Assembly (NCBI RefSeq): GCF_000513115.1 | Contig: NZ_BAUU01000012.1 | Coordinates: forward strand, 1 to 64,000 | Length of the DNA stretch: 64,000 nt | Source: Halalkalibacter hemicellulosilyticusJCM 9152 | GTDB lineage: Bacteria > Bacillota > Bacilli > Bacillales > Bacillaceae_D | Direction of reading: 5' to 3' | Shown: positions 25,984-38,164 of the stretch, one piece after another | How positions within the stretch are numbered: the first letter of the stretch is position 1 | Layout of the letters: every line of letters starts with the position of its first letter | Made by a program: the position numbers and the translations under genes | Notes under the pieces: model-generated | The model's input: the letters and a program-made list of their open reading frames with translations, nothing else | Told to the model about the DNA's origin: nothing | Databases searched by the model: none

Positions 25984-28900
25984 TTGGGAACTACATCTAA
26001 ACGATTCATAAATAAGAAAATGAAATCGACTCTACAAAGCTCCTTCATTCTCTTGATGACCGTGCTCATCGTTTGTAGTGATGCTTTAGCGACCATTCCT
26101 ATGATCGCAGTAGCAGAAGATACAGGTGCAGGCGTAGAAGACCTAGTTGTATCAAAAGATGTCGATGGTGAAGAAAGTAAAGAGGTGCTCATAGGACAAG
26201 ACTTTTCCTATAACATTTCTGTTGAATTGCCTGAGGATGTATCAAGCTATGAATCTCTGATCATCTCTGACGCAATAGATTCACGATTAGCCATTCAAGA
26301 AACATCTACCTACATCAACGGGGAAGTGGCCGATACTTATCAAGTAACGGTAGATGAACAAAATGTTTCCCTTGAATGGACGAAAGAGCAACTTGAAGAG
26401 CTTGCGGGTAATCGAGCGACCTTACAGATCACAACGCAAGTGACCGAGGATGCTACAGTTGGAGAGGAAATTGATAATATTGCCCAAATTTTGCTTAATG
26501 GCGATACTCTTTTAGAAACAACCTCTGCTGTAGTCATACTAGTTGATCGTTCGGATGAGGAGTCTGAGAGTGAAGAAATCGTTATTGGCGTAAACAATGT
26601 TGAAGCCAATAACGTCTTAGAAATCAACGATGTAGATTCGTATGGCATTTCAAATAATGCGGATAGAACTACCCCTCAAATTCGTCAGTTTGATGGGGAA
26701 AATTTTGATTCAGATCCGAAGGCGATCTTATTTATTACAGGGATCCCTAATGGAGTGAACATGCACAATGGTTTGGCTATTCATCCGACCGAAGATATCT
26801 TCTATGCGTACGGTGGAGTCCCTGGTGATGAAATCCCTCATAGACTATATCAAATTACGCCAGATGGATCAGCCGAATATGTTGGAGATCTAGATGGTAC
26901 GGCTGCTAATGCGGTCATTTCTGAAGATGGGACACGATACTACCATACCTATATAGAAAATGGGGTGCTTCTTCTTGGCTCTTATCACTTAGTGACAGGA
27001 GAGAAGGAGGCTATTCCTATCAATGGTTATGATAACGACGATGTAGGTGGAGATCTAATTATCGACGCGGATGGATATATTTGGTTTTCGAATAATACCG
27101 CTGGTTCGATTATTCAGATGGATCCACAAACAGCAGAGGTTTTACGTCAGGTTCCGATTACGAGTGGTGACGGTGTAGCCTTGCAAGGAGGGGTGAGAGG
27201 TCTTAGCTTTTTACCAAATGGTCAACTCTTATTGTCTAGTGGACCGGGGGCCCAAGGTAGCCAAAGGGCTGACTATTTTTCACTAGATCCAGAAACTTTG
27301 CAGACGACTTTTCTTGGGTCAGCCACGATAGCTGGTGATGGGAGGTTTTACCCATCCTATGATTTAGCTTCGCGCGTCTATCCTACATTCGATCCACTGC
27401 CTCCTGTGGTAGAAGCTGAGAAGTCAGTGGAATTGATTGAAAAAGGAGAAGGAAACTCCGACGGGGAAAAACCTGAAGTGGGAGACACGTTACGTTATAC
27501 GATTCAAGCACGAAACACAGTAGAAAATAGCTTACTCCAAAACCTTGTCATCTCTGACACGATTCCAGAAGGGTTGGAATATGTACAAGGGACATTAAAA
27601 GTCGGTGGACAAGCTGTAACAGATGAAGCAGATGACGATCAAGGTCATTATGAAAATGGTGACGTGGTCGGTCAATTTGGCGACATAGCAGATACAGACT
27701 GGCATACGCTTGAATTTGACGTGATCGTCTTGCCGGGACAAGCCGGAAGAGACATTGACAATACAGCTTCGGTTGTAGGCAATAATATGGATGAACCGGA
27801 GGAACCGAGCGAGACCGTCGAGGTATATCCGCGGGATGGCCCTGTCATACAAGCCGAGAAATCAGTGTTTCCGGAGCATGAAGTATTTGACGGCGATGTC
27901 CTCACATACAACGTCACGGTTACAAATGTAGGGGAGCACATTGCGGCTAATACGGTCTTTGAAGACGCGATTCCTGAGGGTACCGAATATGTTCCAGGAT
28001 CAATGAGGATCGTCACAGGCCCTAACGCCGGTGATCTAACCGATGAGGACGATGACGATGCGGGTCATTTTGACGGCGAAAAGATCATTATCGAGCTTGG
28101 CAATTTACAAAATACGACTGAATTACCTGATGGTATTACCGTACAATTTAGAGTCATTGCGTTAACGAGCCATATAGGCGAAACAGTCGTTAATAAAGCC
28201 GACGTTCACTATAGAAACTTACAAACAGATGAAGAACAAACAACCGAGTCAAATGAAGTGACAAATACTATTGTTGAAAGGCCGGTCATTGATGCTTGCG
28301 CAAGGCCTGTCTCGCTCATCAATGGTAGTTTTGAACAAGGGCCGGAAAGAGGAGGATACAACAACTCTTTCATGTTTTATGCAGACGAAGTGCCTGGGTG
28401 GGACACGACTGACAATAGTCAAGGACCTTACCTTATCGAAATTTGGGATTATGCGCAAAACTATCCATCTGTAGTCAGGAACTTTCCTGCGCCACCTGAT
28501 GGCAATCGTTATGCAGAATTAAATGCATTTGACCATGGGTTATTGTATCAAGATGTAGAAACCACTCCAGGACAAACGATTTACTGGCGCTTTTCACATA
28601 TGGGTCGCCAAGGGGTTGATACGATGCAAGTCCGTATCGGCCAAGTAACAGACAATCCATATGATACAACCGTACAAACACAAATGTCGACAGGGAATAC
28701 AGCTTGGGAAACGTATACAGGTACGTATACCGTACCAGCAGGACAAACCGTGACAAGGTTAGGATTTGAGGCGGTTGCTACTGCTGGTGGTAACTTAGCA
28801 GCTGGAAACTTCTTAGACGACATTTTCCTCGGAACAGAGCCGTGCGTTGTTGTAGAAAAATCGGTTTCTCCTGAGGGAGAAGTAGTTGCCGGAGATGAAT

Positions 28901-31900
28901 TGACCTACGAAGTAACGATTAAAAACGAAGGTGGAGACATCGCAGACGATGGGGATGCTGGCCATTTTGATGGTGACAAAGTGATCATCCAACTTGGGGA
29001 CTTGCCGAATACGACGGATTTACCTGATGGAGTCACGGTACAGTTTAAAGTGACCGCATTATCGAGTCATATTGGTGAAACGATTGTAAACCAAGCCACC
29101 GTTAATTATAAAAACTTACTAACGGATGAAGATGAGACGACCGATTCCAATGAAGTCGAGACACCGGTTGAGTATAGAGACCCAGTACTCGAATCGGACA
29201 AAACAGCAAGCTTATTAGAAAAAGCGGATGGAAACACCGATGAAGACCATCCAGAAGTAGGCGATACACTTCTGTATACGATTGAGGCACGAAATACGAT
29301 TGAAGACAGCCTCATTGAAAATCTAGTCATCTCCGACGTGATCCCAGAAGGGTTGGAATACGTGCCGGGAACGCTGAGAGTGAACGGAGAAGCTGTCACT
29401 GATGCGGAGGACGATGATGCCGGTCATTATGTTGATGGCGAAGTCATCGGCCAATTCGGGAATGTGACAGACACGGAATGGCGAACGCTAGAATTCCACG
29501 TCATCGTAGGGGAAGGTCAAGCAAGCAAGATATTGAAAATGTAGCGGTCGTCGATGGTGACAACATCGATGAGCCAGATAGACCGTCAGAGGAAGTTTTG
29601 ATTTACCCACGCTTCCCTGCGTTGGAGTCAGAAAAAACAGCCATAAACGCAGACTTGTTAAAAGATCGATTCGAAGTAGGCGATACGGTCATCTACATGA
29701 TTCGTACGCGAAATACGGTCTCTGAAAGTGTCGTTGAAAACCTAGTGATGTCGGATGTCCTACAAGAGGGGCTAACGTATGTCGAAGGCAGCTTGAACGT
29801 GAATCATGATGGGGAAAGCAGCTACGAGGATGGAACGATCACCGCCAACTTTGGTGATGTAACAGATACCGAGTGGCGTACGGTCACATTCCGTGCAACG
29901 ATCGACTCTGGCTATGCGGAGCAGACGATCGAAAACATCGCTGTCGTCGATGGAAGCAACATCGACGAGCCAGATGAACCATCAACGGAATTCGAAGTGG
30001 AGCCGAAAGATCCCGTGCTTGAATCGGAGAAAGCGGCCACCCTTCTTGAGAAAGCAGATGGAAACACCGATGAAGACCATCCAGAAGTAGGCGATACGCT
30101 TCTGTATACGATACAAACGCGAAATACAATCGAAGATAGCTTAGTGAGAAACCTGATCATCCGTGATGCATTACCAGAAGGCCTTGAGTATGTGCCAGGC
30201 ACATTAGAGGTTGATGGGGATGCTGTCACAGATACAGTGGATGACGATGCTGGCCATTATGATGATGGCGTCATTGTCGGGCAGTTCGGCGATGTCCGAG
30301 ATACAGACTGGCATACGGTGACGTTCCAAGTGACCATAGGAGAAGGGCAAGCAAGTCAAGATATTGAAAACATCGCGACAGTCGATGGAGACAATATCGA
30401 TGAGCCGGACGAACCAAGTGAAGAAGTGCTGATTTATCCGCGTGTACCGAATGTGGAATCAGAAAAGACAGCGGAGAACCTTGAGGAAGGGAAAGAGAAC
30501 TTTCACGTAGGGGATACGGTTGTTTATACGATTCGAGCGCGTAATACAGTCCGTGAGAGTGTCGTTGAAAACTTTGTGATCTCAGATGCGCTTCCAGAAG
30601 GGCTTAGCTATGTCGATGGAAGTCTAGACGTGAGTCATGATGGTGAAGGTAGCAACGAAGACGGAACGATCATCGCCAACTTTGGTAATGTGACTGATAC
30701 GGAATGGCGTACGATCACGTTCCATGCGGTGATTGATGCAGGTCAAGCGGAGGAGACGATTGAAAACGTGGCAACGGTCGATGGCGGTAATGTCGATCCA
30801 GAGAATCCACAACATGAAATAACAGTCGATCCGAAAGATCCGCAACTAGAATCGGAGAAAACAGCTGAATTAGTTCAAAAAGCAGCTGGTAATACAGATG
30901 CTGATCACCCAGAAGTGGGGGATACACTCCTGTATACGATTCAAACGCGTAATACAATTGAAGATAGCATAGTGAAGAATCTGATCATCCGTGATGAATT
31001 GCCAGAAGGCCTTGAGTATGTGCCGGGCACATTAGAGGTTGATGGTATAGAAGTGACAGATGAAGAGGATGGCGACGCCGGGCATTATGTGGACGGTGAA
31101 ATGGTTGGGCAGTTTGGTGATGTCAGAGATACGGACTGGCATACGGTGACGTTCCAAGTGACCGTTGGTGAAGGCCAAGCAAGCCAAGATATTGAAAACA
31201 TCGCAACAGTGGATGGAGACAATATCGATGAGCCAGATAGACCGTCAGAGGAAGTGATGATTTACCCACGTCATCCGGTCTTAGAGTCAGAAAAAACAGC
31301 CATAAACGCAGACTTGTTAAAGGATCGATTCGAAGTAGGCGACACGGTTATCTACATGATTCGTACGCGAAATACGGTCTCTGAAAGTGTCGTTCAAAAC
31401 CTAGTAATATCGGATGTCCTACAAGAGGGTCTCACGTATGTCGAAGGCAGTTTGAACGTGAGCCATGATGGTGAAGGCAGCTACGAGGATGGGACGATTA
31501 CCGCCAACTTTGGTGATGTGACAGATACCGAGTGGCGTACGGCCACATTCCGTGCAACGATCGACTCCGGCTATGCGGAGCAGACGATCGAAAACATCGC
31601 CGTCGTCGATGGAAGCAACATCGACGAGCCAGATGAGCCATCAACGAACATCGAAGTGGAGCCGAAAGATCCAGTGCTTGAATCGGAGAAAACGGCAACG
31701 AATCTAGACGAATCGAAGGATCGCTTTGAAGTAGGCGACACGGTTATCTACACGGTTCGCACACACAATACGATAGAGGATAGCTTGGTCGAGAATCTGA
31801 CCATCACGGATACACTGCCAGAAGGATTAACATATGTCGATGGAAGTCTTGACGTGAGCCATGATGGTGAAGGCAGCTACGGGGATGGAACGATTACCGC

Positions 31901-33953
31901 CAACTTTGGTGATGTGACAGATACCGAGTGGCGTACGGCCACATTCCGTGCAACGATCGACTCTGGCTATGCGGAGCAGACGATCGAAAACATCGCCGTC
32001 GTTGATGGAAGCAACATTCCTCAGCCAGAAGAACCATCAACGGACATCGAAGTAGAGCTGAAAGATCCGGTGCTTGAATCGGAGAAAACGGCAAACTTAG
32101 TAGAAAAAGGCGAAGGAAACACCGATGAAGAGAATGCAGAAGTAGGCGATACGCTTCTGTACACGATTCAAACGCGTAATACAGTAGAAGATAGTTTAGT
32201 GAAAAACCTAATTATTCGTGATGAACTGCCAGAAGGCCTTACCTATGTGCCTGGCACATTAGAGGTTGATGGAGAAGCTGTCACAGATGCAGTGGATGAC
32301 GATGCTGGCCATTATGATGCTGGCGAAATCGTCGGTCAATTCGGCGATGTCAGCGATACGGACTGGCATACCGTCACATTCCAAGTGACAGTTGGAGAAG
32401 GTCAGGCAAGTCAAGATATTGAAAACATCGCAACAGTCGATGGCGATAATATTGATGAACCTGATCACCCAAGCGAAGAGGTTTTGATCTATCCACGTGA
32501 ACCAAGCCTAGATTCAGACAAAGTAGCGGAGAACCTTGAAGAAGGCAAAGAAGTGTACCATGTTGGAGACACAGTCGTCTATACGATCACGGCACGAAAT
32601 ACCGTACGTGAGAGTGTTGTCGAAAACTTTACGATTTCCGATCAGTTGCCAGAAGGCTTACGCTTTGTGGAAGGAAGTCTAGAAGTGAGACATGGTGGAA
32701 CAGCCGAGTATGAAGGTGGAACAATTACCGCTACCTTTGGAGAAGTAACGGATACGGACTGGCGTACCGTCACATTCCAAGCAGTGATTGAATCTGGTCA
32801 AGTAGGAAGCGAGATCGAAAATGTCGCTACGGTTAGTGGTGACAATGTCGAGAATCCTGAAACTCCAGAGCATACTATCACGATTGATCCTAAGACGCCA
32901 CAGCTAGAATCGGAAAAAGAAGCCGAACTAGTGGAAAAAGCGGAAGAAAATACAGATGTTGAAAATCCAGAAGTAGGCGACACATTGCTGTATACGATCC
33001 AAGCGCGTAATACAGTAGAAGATAGTTTAGTGAAAAACCTGATTATCCATGATGAACTTCCAGAAGGCCTTAACTATGTGCCTGGCACATTAATGGTCGA
33101 TGGGGAAGCCGTCACCGATGAAGAGGATGGGGATGCAGGCTATTACGTAGATGGCGAAATCGTCGGACAGTTCGGCGATGTCAGCGATACGGACTGGCAT
33201 ACCGTTACATTCCAAGTGACAGTTGGTGAGGGACAAGCAAGTCAAGATATTGAGAACATCGCAACGGTAGATGGCGATAATATTGATGAACCTGATCACC
33301 CAAGCGAAGTGGTGCTCATCTATCCGCGTGAACCGAATTTGGAATCAGAAAAGACATCTGCGAACCTAGAGGAAGGGAAAGAGGACTTCCACACAGGGGA
33401 TACGGTTGTTTATACGATTCGAGCGCGTAATACAGTCGGAGATAGCGTCGTCGAAAACCTTGTCCTTTCCGATGTCCTTCCAGACGGACTACGCTATGTC
33501 GAAGGAAGTCTTGAAGTCAGCAACGGTGGAACAGGAGACTACGCAGATGGTGTCATTACGGCAAGCTTTGGGGATGTGTCAGATACAGACTGGCGTATGG
33601 TCACGTTCCAAGCAACGATTGAAAGCGATCAATCAGGAAACACGATTGAAAACGTGGCAACCGTTGAGGCTGACAATGTGGGAACACCAGGAACTCCATC
33701 TGAGTCGATTACGGTGGAAAAAGAACCAACACCTCCACCACAGGAACCAGAGGGGCATCAGCCAGAACCAAATCCTGAAGTAAAACCACAACCAGAAAAG
33801 CCGGAAGACAAAGGTGATGAATCAAAGCAACCTGAAGAGACATTACCAAATACAGCAACGAACAACTTCAATATCTTCCTACTAGGCTTCATATTATTGT
33901 TAGCTGGAGCTGGCATAGTGTATTGGAGAAGGAAGAAAGTACGTATAGAATAA
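25984..33953 (+). CDS. Giant LPXTG-anchored surface protein with DUF11 repeats (frameshifted)
   Basis: Cell-wall protein of about 2,656 residues when joined. A TTG start at 25984 follows AGGAGGGGG. Order: positively charged signal peptide (to about residue 50, ending IAVAED); a pilin-like domain; a region of about 270 residues with beta-propeller/SMP-30-like strands (HNGLAIHPTEDIFYAYGG, DGYIWFSNNTAGSIIQMDP); two DUF11-type modules; a carbohydrate-binding-like jellyroll (28285-28842, INGSFEQGP to FLDDIFLG); then twelve more DUF11/D2-type modules, the first of them truncated. A Pro/Glu-rich wall spacer, the sortase motif LPNTA, a membrane helix and RRKK close it. Each module begins with SEK and ends IENxATV, the pattern of Lys-Asn isopeptide-forming domains. 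The frame breaks once near 29526, where one missing C (AGC-AAG for AGC-CAAG) explains it. Likely an adhesin or S-layer-like fibre. Confidence 0.85.
29181..33725 (+). repeat. Tandem array of alternating A/B adhesin modules
   Basis: Eleven modules start at about 29181 (A), 29611 (B), 30013 (A), 30447 (B), 30840 (A), 31275 (B), 31671 (B), 32067 (A), 32502 (B), 32898 (A) and 33333 (B). A modules are ~435 bp and carry a VGQFG segment with an extra hairpin (DDDAGHY); B modules are ~396 bp with a TITANFG segment. Modules 5 and 9 are nearly identical, and the 3' halves of 9 and 10 match almost base for base, which is a sign of recent duplication or gene conversion. Assembly collapse is possible here. 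Confidence 0.85.
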
Positions 33954-33993
33954 GACGAGGAAGAAGCCAAGACATAACTAGCTATAAGTAATG

Positions 33994-34032
33994 AAAAAGG
34001 TGAATTTGAGCGTGCTCAAATTCACCTTTTTC
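33994..34032 (+). terminator. Terminator after adhesin gene
   Basis: GGTGAATTTGAGC and GCTCAAATTCACC pair perfectly around GT and are flanked by A5 and T5, so it can work in both directions. Confidence 0.85.
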
Positions 34033-34202
34033 TATTTTGCGTGTAAATTCTTCTATTACCATAGTTATTGGGCAGTGAATTTTCTTACATTTTCTCTTTA
34101 TTTTTATAAAGGTTGTGGATCTGAATGGCGGATTATTCTCATAGTGAAATGGAGCGGAAGTCACTCGACCTTTTCATTTCAGAGAAAGGGTTTGTCCTAG
34201 CC

Positions 34203-34523
34203 TCATTTTGTCACTTTTATTTGTTCTGGATGATCCAAATGGTCGAAACTAGAATGTTTAAATTGAACATAATCGAGATCCTCATTATAATTAATTTCCA
34301 TCCCATCGAAATACCAATAATCATCTTCAGTAACAAAAAAAGTAATATTTTCTTTTATCACCTTAAAACATTTAGAAGGTGGTTCTTCTTTTATCACACC
34401 TACCGAAAAACCTCCAGATCCAACTCCACCTACACGTACAAATAGACGTAAGGAATCACCAGCTTGAAGGGGGATTTCTTTTTTATATAAATAAGCAGCT
34501 TCTTGAGATATGTTTAAATGCAA
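34203..34523 (-). CDS. yneR: HesB/IscA-like protein YneR
   Basis: 106-residue HesB-like fold protein related to Fe-S assembly scaffolds. TTG start at 34523 follows TAGGAGGAAG; the longer frame to 34559 has no RBS. Family segments are GDSLRLFVRVGG, GFSVGVIKEEP and TFFVTEDDYWYFDGMEI. As in other YneR-type proteins the three Cys of IscA are missing, so a scaffold role is doubtful. In B. subtilis yneR lies just before plsY-yneT-parE-parC; here it is 3.6 kb from yneT, with other genes between. Confidence 0.82.
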   Translation of the reverse strand: MHLNISQEAAYLYKKEIPLQAGDSLRLFVRVGGVGSGGFSVGVIKEEPPSKCFKVIKENITFFVTEDDYWYFDGMEINYNEDLDYVQFKHSSFDHLDHPEQIKVTK

Positions 34524-34646
34524 TGGTTTCTTCCTCCTAACTTGTCTCCACCTTATCATACAATACGTAACAATTCTACATTGATAAGAGGGATTTCATT
34601 TCTTACATCGAAAGTAATGATATGATAAAAAAAAAGAGGTGATCAT

Positions 34647-36161
34647 ATGTCAAACATTCAAGCATTAGAAAAAGAATTTAGGGAGTACGTTAAGAAAATA
34701 GAAGATTTTAATGAAGCTCTTTCTGTACTTGCTTGGGACTCGAGAATCGGAGCTCCCAAAAAAGGAGTGCAGCAACGTTCAGAAATAATAGGAACATTAT
34801 CAACTGAAGTGTTTCAATTATCAACATCTAATCAAATGTCTAATTTTATTGAGAAGCTAACAGAAAAGGATGTTTACAAACAGCTCTCAATTATTACTCA
34901 AAAGACAGTAGATGAATGCAAAAAGAAGTATGAGCGAAACGTAAAGATACCAAAGGAAGAGTATAAGCAATACGTTATGTTACAGGCTGAATCAGAATCA
35001 ATTTGGGAAGAAGCGAAGGATCAAGCTGACTTTGACATGTTCCGACCTTACCTTGAGAAGCTTCTAGAATTTAAAAAGAAGTTTATTCATTATTGGGGAT
35101 ACAACGAGCATCCTTACAATACATTACTAGATGATTATGAACCAGGAATCTTCGTCGATACGATTGACCACGTTTTTTCTGAGTTGCGTGACGGCCTTAT
35201 TCCTCTAGTAAAAGGAGTGTCGGAATCTCCTCATCAGCCTCAGACGGATTTTATTTATCAACCATTTTCAAAAGAACAACAAAAGCATTTAAATATAGAT
35301 ATTTTGAATGAGATGGGTTATGACTTCTCCAAAGGACGGTTAGATGAAACTGTACATCCTTTTGCAATTGGAATAAACCCTAACGATGTTCGAATTACGA
35401 CGAAATATAAAGAAGACGATTTTAAGCTTGCTTTATTTGGTACGATTCATGAGGGTGGCCATGCGTTATATGAACAAAACATTTCAGAAGAGTTAATCGG
35501 GACGCCTTTATGTGATGGAACCTCAATGGGAATACATGAGTCTCAATCATTATTTTGGGAGAAATTTATTGGTAAGCATTATTCTTTTTGGGAGCGAAAT
35601 TATCAAGTATTAAAGAAGCATTCGAATGGACAGTTCGACGATGTTTCATTGGAGCAATTTTATTTTGCCATTAATGAAGCAAAGCCATCTCTTATTCGAA
35701 TCGAAAGTGATGAATTAACCTATTGCTTACATATTATTCTTCGCTATGAATTAGAGAAATCGTTAATTGAAGGCAGTTTAGATGTGAAGGACTTGCCTGA
35801 AGCTTGGAATGAGAAAATGAAAGAATATTTAGGTGTAGTTCCCAATCATAATGGAGAGGGCGTGCTCCAAGATGTCCATTGGTCCTTTGGTGCATTCGGT
35901 TACTTCCCATCCTATGCACTTGGCTACATTTATGCTGCACAAATCAAAGAAGCCATTGTTCGTGACCTTCCTCAATTTGATCAATATATTAGCCAAGGAG
36001 ATTATACATTGATTCACGAATGGTTGAAAAAGCATATTCATCAACATGGAGCCATGAAGAAACCAGCTGAAATCATTAAAGATATCACTGGTAACGGCAT
36101 TAACGCAAAGCCGCTTTTATCGTACTTAAATGAAAAATACCGTCGCTTATACCAATTTTAA
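34647..36161 (+). CDS. ypwA: M32 (Taq-type) metallocarboxypeptidase YpwA
   Basis: Zinc carboxypeptidase that removes C-terminal residues from peptides in the cytoplasm. The 504 residues match the family length. The zinc motif is HEGGH at about residue 268 (GTIHEGGHALYEQ), followed by the M32 marker GTSMGIHESQSLFWE, whose Glu is the third ligand. Other family blocks are NPNDVRITTKY and YFPSYALGYIYAAQ. AGAGGTG precedes ATG 34647. It appears to be a single-gene unit. Confidence 0.94.
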   Translation: MSNIQALEKEFREYVKKIEDFNEALSVLAWDSRIGAPKKGVQQRSEIIGTLSTEVFQLSTSNQMSNFIEKLTEKDVYKQLSIITQKTVDECKKKYERNVKIPKEEYKQYVMLQAESESIWEEAKDQADFDMFRPYLEKLLEFKKKFIHYWGYNEHPYNTLLDDYEPGIFVDTIDHVFSELRDGLIPLVKGVSESPHQPQTDFIYQPFSKEQQKHLNIDILNEMGYDFSKGRLDETVHPFAIGINPNDVRITTKYKEDDFKLALFGTIHEGGHALYEQNISEELIGTPLCDGTSMGIHESQSLFWEKFIGKHYSFWERNYQVLKKHSNGQFDDVSLEQFYFAINEAKPSLIRIESDELTYCLHIILRYELEKSLIEGSLDVKDLPEAWNEKMKEYLGVVPNHNGEGVLQDVHWSFGAFGYFPSYALGYIYAAQIKEAIVRDLPQFDQYISQGDYTLIHEWLKKHIHQHGAMKKPAEIIKDITGNGINAKPLLSYLNEKYRRLYQF

Positions 36162-36249
36162 GCTTAAAAGTACACACGAGCTTTTAGATTGTCTTATTTT
36201 TACTTTGTATGTTATATTCATTTCCATGAATATAAGGAAGTGAATGAGC

Positions 36250-36720
36250 ATGTTAGAATTTCTATGGATGTATACACTCATATTTCTATTATCAGCTATC
36301 CCATTATTAGAAGCGGTTATAGTCATACCATTTGCCATCTTTGCAGGTATGCCTGCTGTACAAGTGACGATTGTCGCTTTAATTGGAAATTTAGTAACCG
36401 TCTATTTCATTATTATCTTTATTGAGCAAATAAAAAAATGGCGAAAAAATAAAAAACCTTCAAAGAAATCAACGGAAAACCGCCGCTCGCAAAGAGCCGA
36501 ACGTATTTGGAAAAAGTACGGACTACCTGGGCTGGCTATTATTGGTCCCTTAATCGTCGGAAGTCATATTACAGCTTTAATGAGCTTAACCTTCGGTGGT
36601 ACAAAAAGAGGGGTCACTTATTGGTTAACGTTTAGCTTAATCGGCTGGTGTGTTTTAGCAGCTATTCTTGCCCATTTAGGCTTTGATTTATTTAATACAC
36701 GAGACCGCGAGTTATTCTAA
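36250..36720 (+). CDS. Small multidrug-export-type membrane protein (COG2426)
   Basis: 156-residue protein with four to five membrane helices. The opening MYTLIFLLSAIPLLEAVIVI and the segment YGLPGLAIIGPLIVGSHITA are typical of the COG2426/Sm_multidrug_ex family; a charged loop (KKWRKNKKPSKKSTENRR) lies in the middle. The name is historical and transport of drugs is unproven. AAGGAAGTG fits ATG 36250 better than the ATG at 36244. Confidence 0.75.
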   Translation: MLEFLWMYTLIFLLSAIPLLEAVIVIPFAIFAGMPAVQVTIVALIGNLVTVYFIIIFIEQIKKWRKNKKPSKKSTENRRSQRAERIWKKYGLPGLAIIGPLIVGSHITALMSLTFGGTKRGVTYWLTFSLIGWCVLAAILAHLGFDLFNTRDRELF

Positions 36721-36728
36721 AGGATAGA

Positions 36729-36772
36729 AAGTGACTATCTTAGTGAAGTTATATAAAGATAGTCACTTTTTT
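36729..36772. terminator. Terminator between convergent genes
   Basis: AAGTGACTATCTT and AAGATAGTCACTT pair across a loop of about 15 bases; TTTTTTAC follows on the plus strand. Confidence 0.75.
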
Positions 36773-36774
36773 AC

Positions 36775-38070
36775 TTAGAGTGGTTTAAAATGATTAAATT
36801 GATTCGTTTGAATCGCAAGCTTTTTTAATTTTGAATTGATAAATGAACGGTCTAAATCGAGTAACGTTTCTGAATGGATCGCTCGTTGAATATACTGTGA
36901 AAAATCCCAAATCAACTGCTTAATCTCTTGATTGTTTTGTGATGCAATCAATGCTAGTGAGTCGATCATCGCAGCCACAACAGAAATATCCTCAATACCA
37001 TAATGTTTAATTTGATAATAGCAACGATATAAGTAATCGGAGAAACTCCTTTGCTTATTAATGACCCTTAAGCTTTTGTAATCGTCATTGTAATACGATC
37101 GGTGCAAATTTTTACTTGCTAGCGTTGATAATATTCGCGCTAAAGCTTTAATCCCATTAATAGCGGTATTTGGATCATTAATACCTGGTGAGAGTGCTCT
37201 CAATGTAATCTCGACAAGCTTTGTTAATCCAAAATCGATATCCTGAATAGTCGCTCTTTCATCCGCAAGGTGAAATAATTTTCTATATTGCTTAGGATCC
37301 ATCTTATCTCGATCTCCCCAATAAGAAAGTAAAGACATTCCCTTTTCAATGTAATCACCTAAACTAACTTCTACCTTCACAATACTATCATCAGCTCTTG
37401 CTTGAGCGATTAATCCCTCTATTTCAATGACAAGTAAATAACCAGAATGATTAGCTTGAATGTACAACGGATCGGTTAATTTAATTTCTTCACTTTCCCA
37501 ATCTTTCCATGGTTCATCCCGATTCGTTAGTTGTTCATCCTCATAATATTGATGAACAGCATGAATGGTTTTGGCTGTAATATGATGCATTAAATTACTT
37601 ACTTGAATCCACTTACCGACATGGTGTATAAAGAAAACAAAGAAACCAACACAAATCATGGCGTAAAGTACAGCAAATATCGGAGAAATAAAATAATCGC
37701 CTTGATCGTTTTGAAGCAATAGTAATAAAATTAAGGAGTATAAAAAGCCGCCGATAAATATACCTAAAATACGCTGCGTGTAGACATCCGTTAAGAAGTC
37801 TTGCATCGTTCTCGGTGAAAATTGAGATAAATATGTTGTAAGTACAACCATAATTGTCGAAAATGAAATCGTTGTCATCGTTAACAAAGAAGAAGCTATT
37901 GTACTTAGGAGCGATTGTGCTAAGCTTTTATTAATGAGAAAAAGAGGAACGTGAAGAAATTGATCTAAAAATGCAGTCATAATAGCTAACATGACTGAAA
38001 CCGTTCCATATAAAGCAGGAATAAACCAGAAATGATTTCTTAAGAAAAGGATTGGTTTGATCGCCTTCAT
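36775..38070 (-). CDS. DUF2254 family membrane protein
   Basis: 431 residues with four membrane helices in the first 150 (FLRNHFWFIPALYGTVSVML, LTMTTISFSTIMVVLTTYLS, ILGIFIGGFLYSLILLLLLQ, PIFAVLYAMICVGFFVFFIH) and a soluble C-terminal part with a beta-rich domain (HSGYLLVIEIEGLIAQAR) and the family block IDFGLTKLVEITLRALSPGINDPNTA-like, seen here as LRALSPGINDPNTAINGIKA. DUF2254 has no established role. AGGAAATG precedes ATG 38070. Confidence 0.82.
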   Translation of the reverse strand: MKAIKPILFLRNHFWFIPALYGTVSVMLAIMTAFLDQFLHVPLFLINKSLAQSLLSTIASSLLTMTTISFSTIMVVLTTYLSQFSPRTMQDFLTDVYTQRILGIFIGGFLYSLILLLLLQNDQGDYFISPIFAVLYAMICVGFFVFFIHHVGKWIQVSNLMHHITAKTIHAVHQYYEDEQLTNRDEPWKDWESEEIKLTDPLYIQANHSGYLLVIEIEGLIAQARADDSIVKVEVSLGDYIEKGMSLLSYWGDRDKMDPKQYRKLFHLADERATIQDIDFGLTKLVEITLRALSPGINDPNTAINGIKALARILSTLASKNLHRSYYNDDYKSLRVINKQRSFSDYLYRCYYQIKHYGIEDISVVAAMIDSLALIASQNNQEIKQLIWDFSQYIQRAIHSETLLDLDRSFINSKLKKLAIQTNQFNHFKPL

Positions 38071-38164
38071 GTTTCATTTCCTCCATGATTTGAGACATCG
38101 TATTGTTTAGTATTTGGAAAGAACGGTTAAATAATGATGAAAATATGTTTCTAGGAGTGATAAA

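Noticed and set aside
29884-33299. Many long minus-strand open frames opposite the adhesin repeats
   Set aside because: They recur in each module as shadows of the biased codon use on the coding strand and lack RBS.
29100-33800. CRISPR-like periodicity
   Set aside because: The repeats are ~400-435 bp protein-coding modules in one frame, not short repeats with unique spacers.
34125-34445. 106-codon plus-strand frame starting MADYSHSEME
   Set aside because: After about 26 codons it runs antisense through yneR; weak RBS and no family. At most a remnant.
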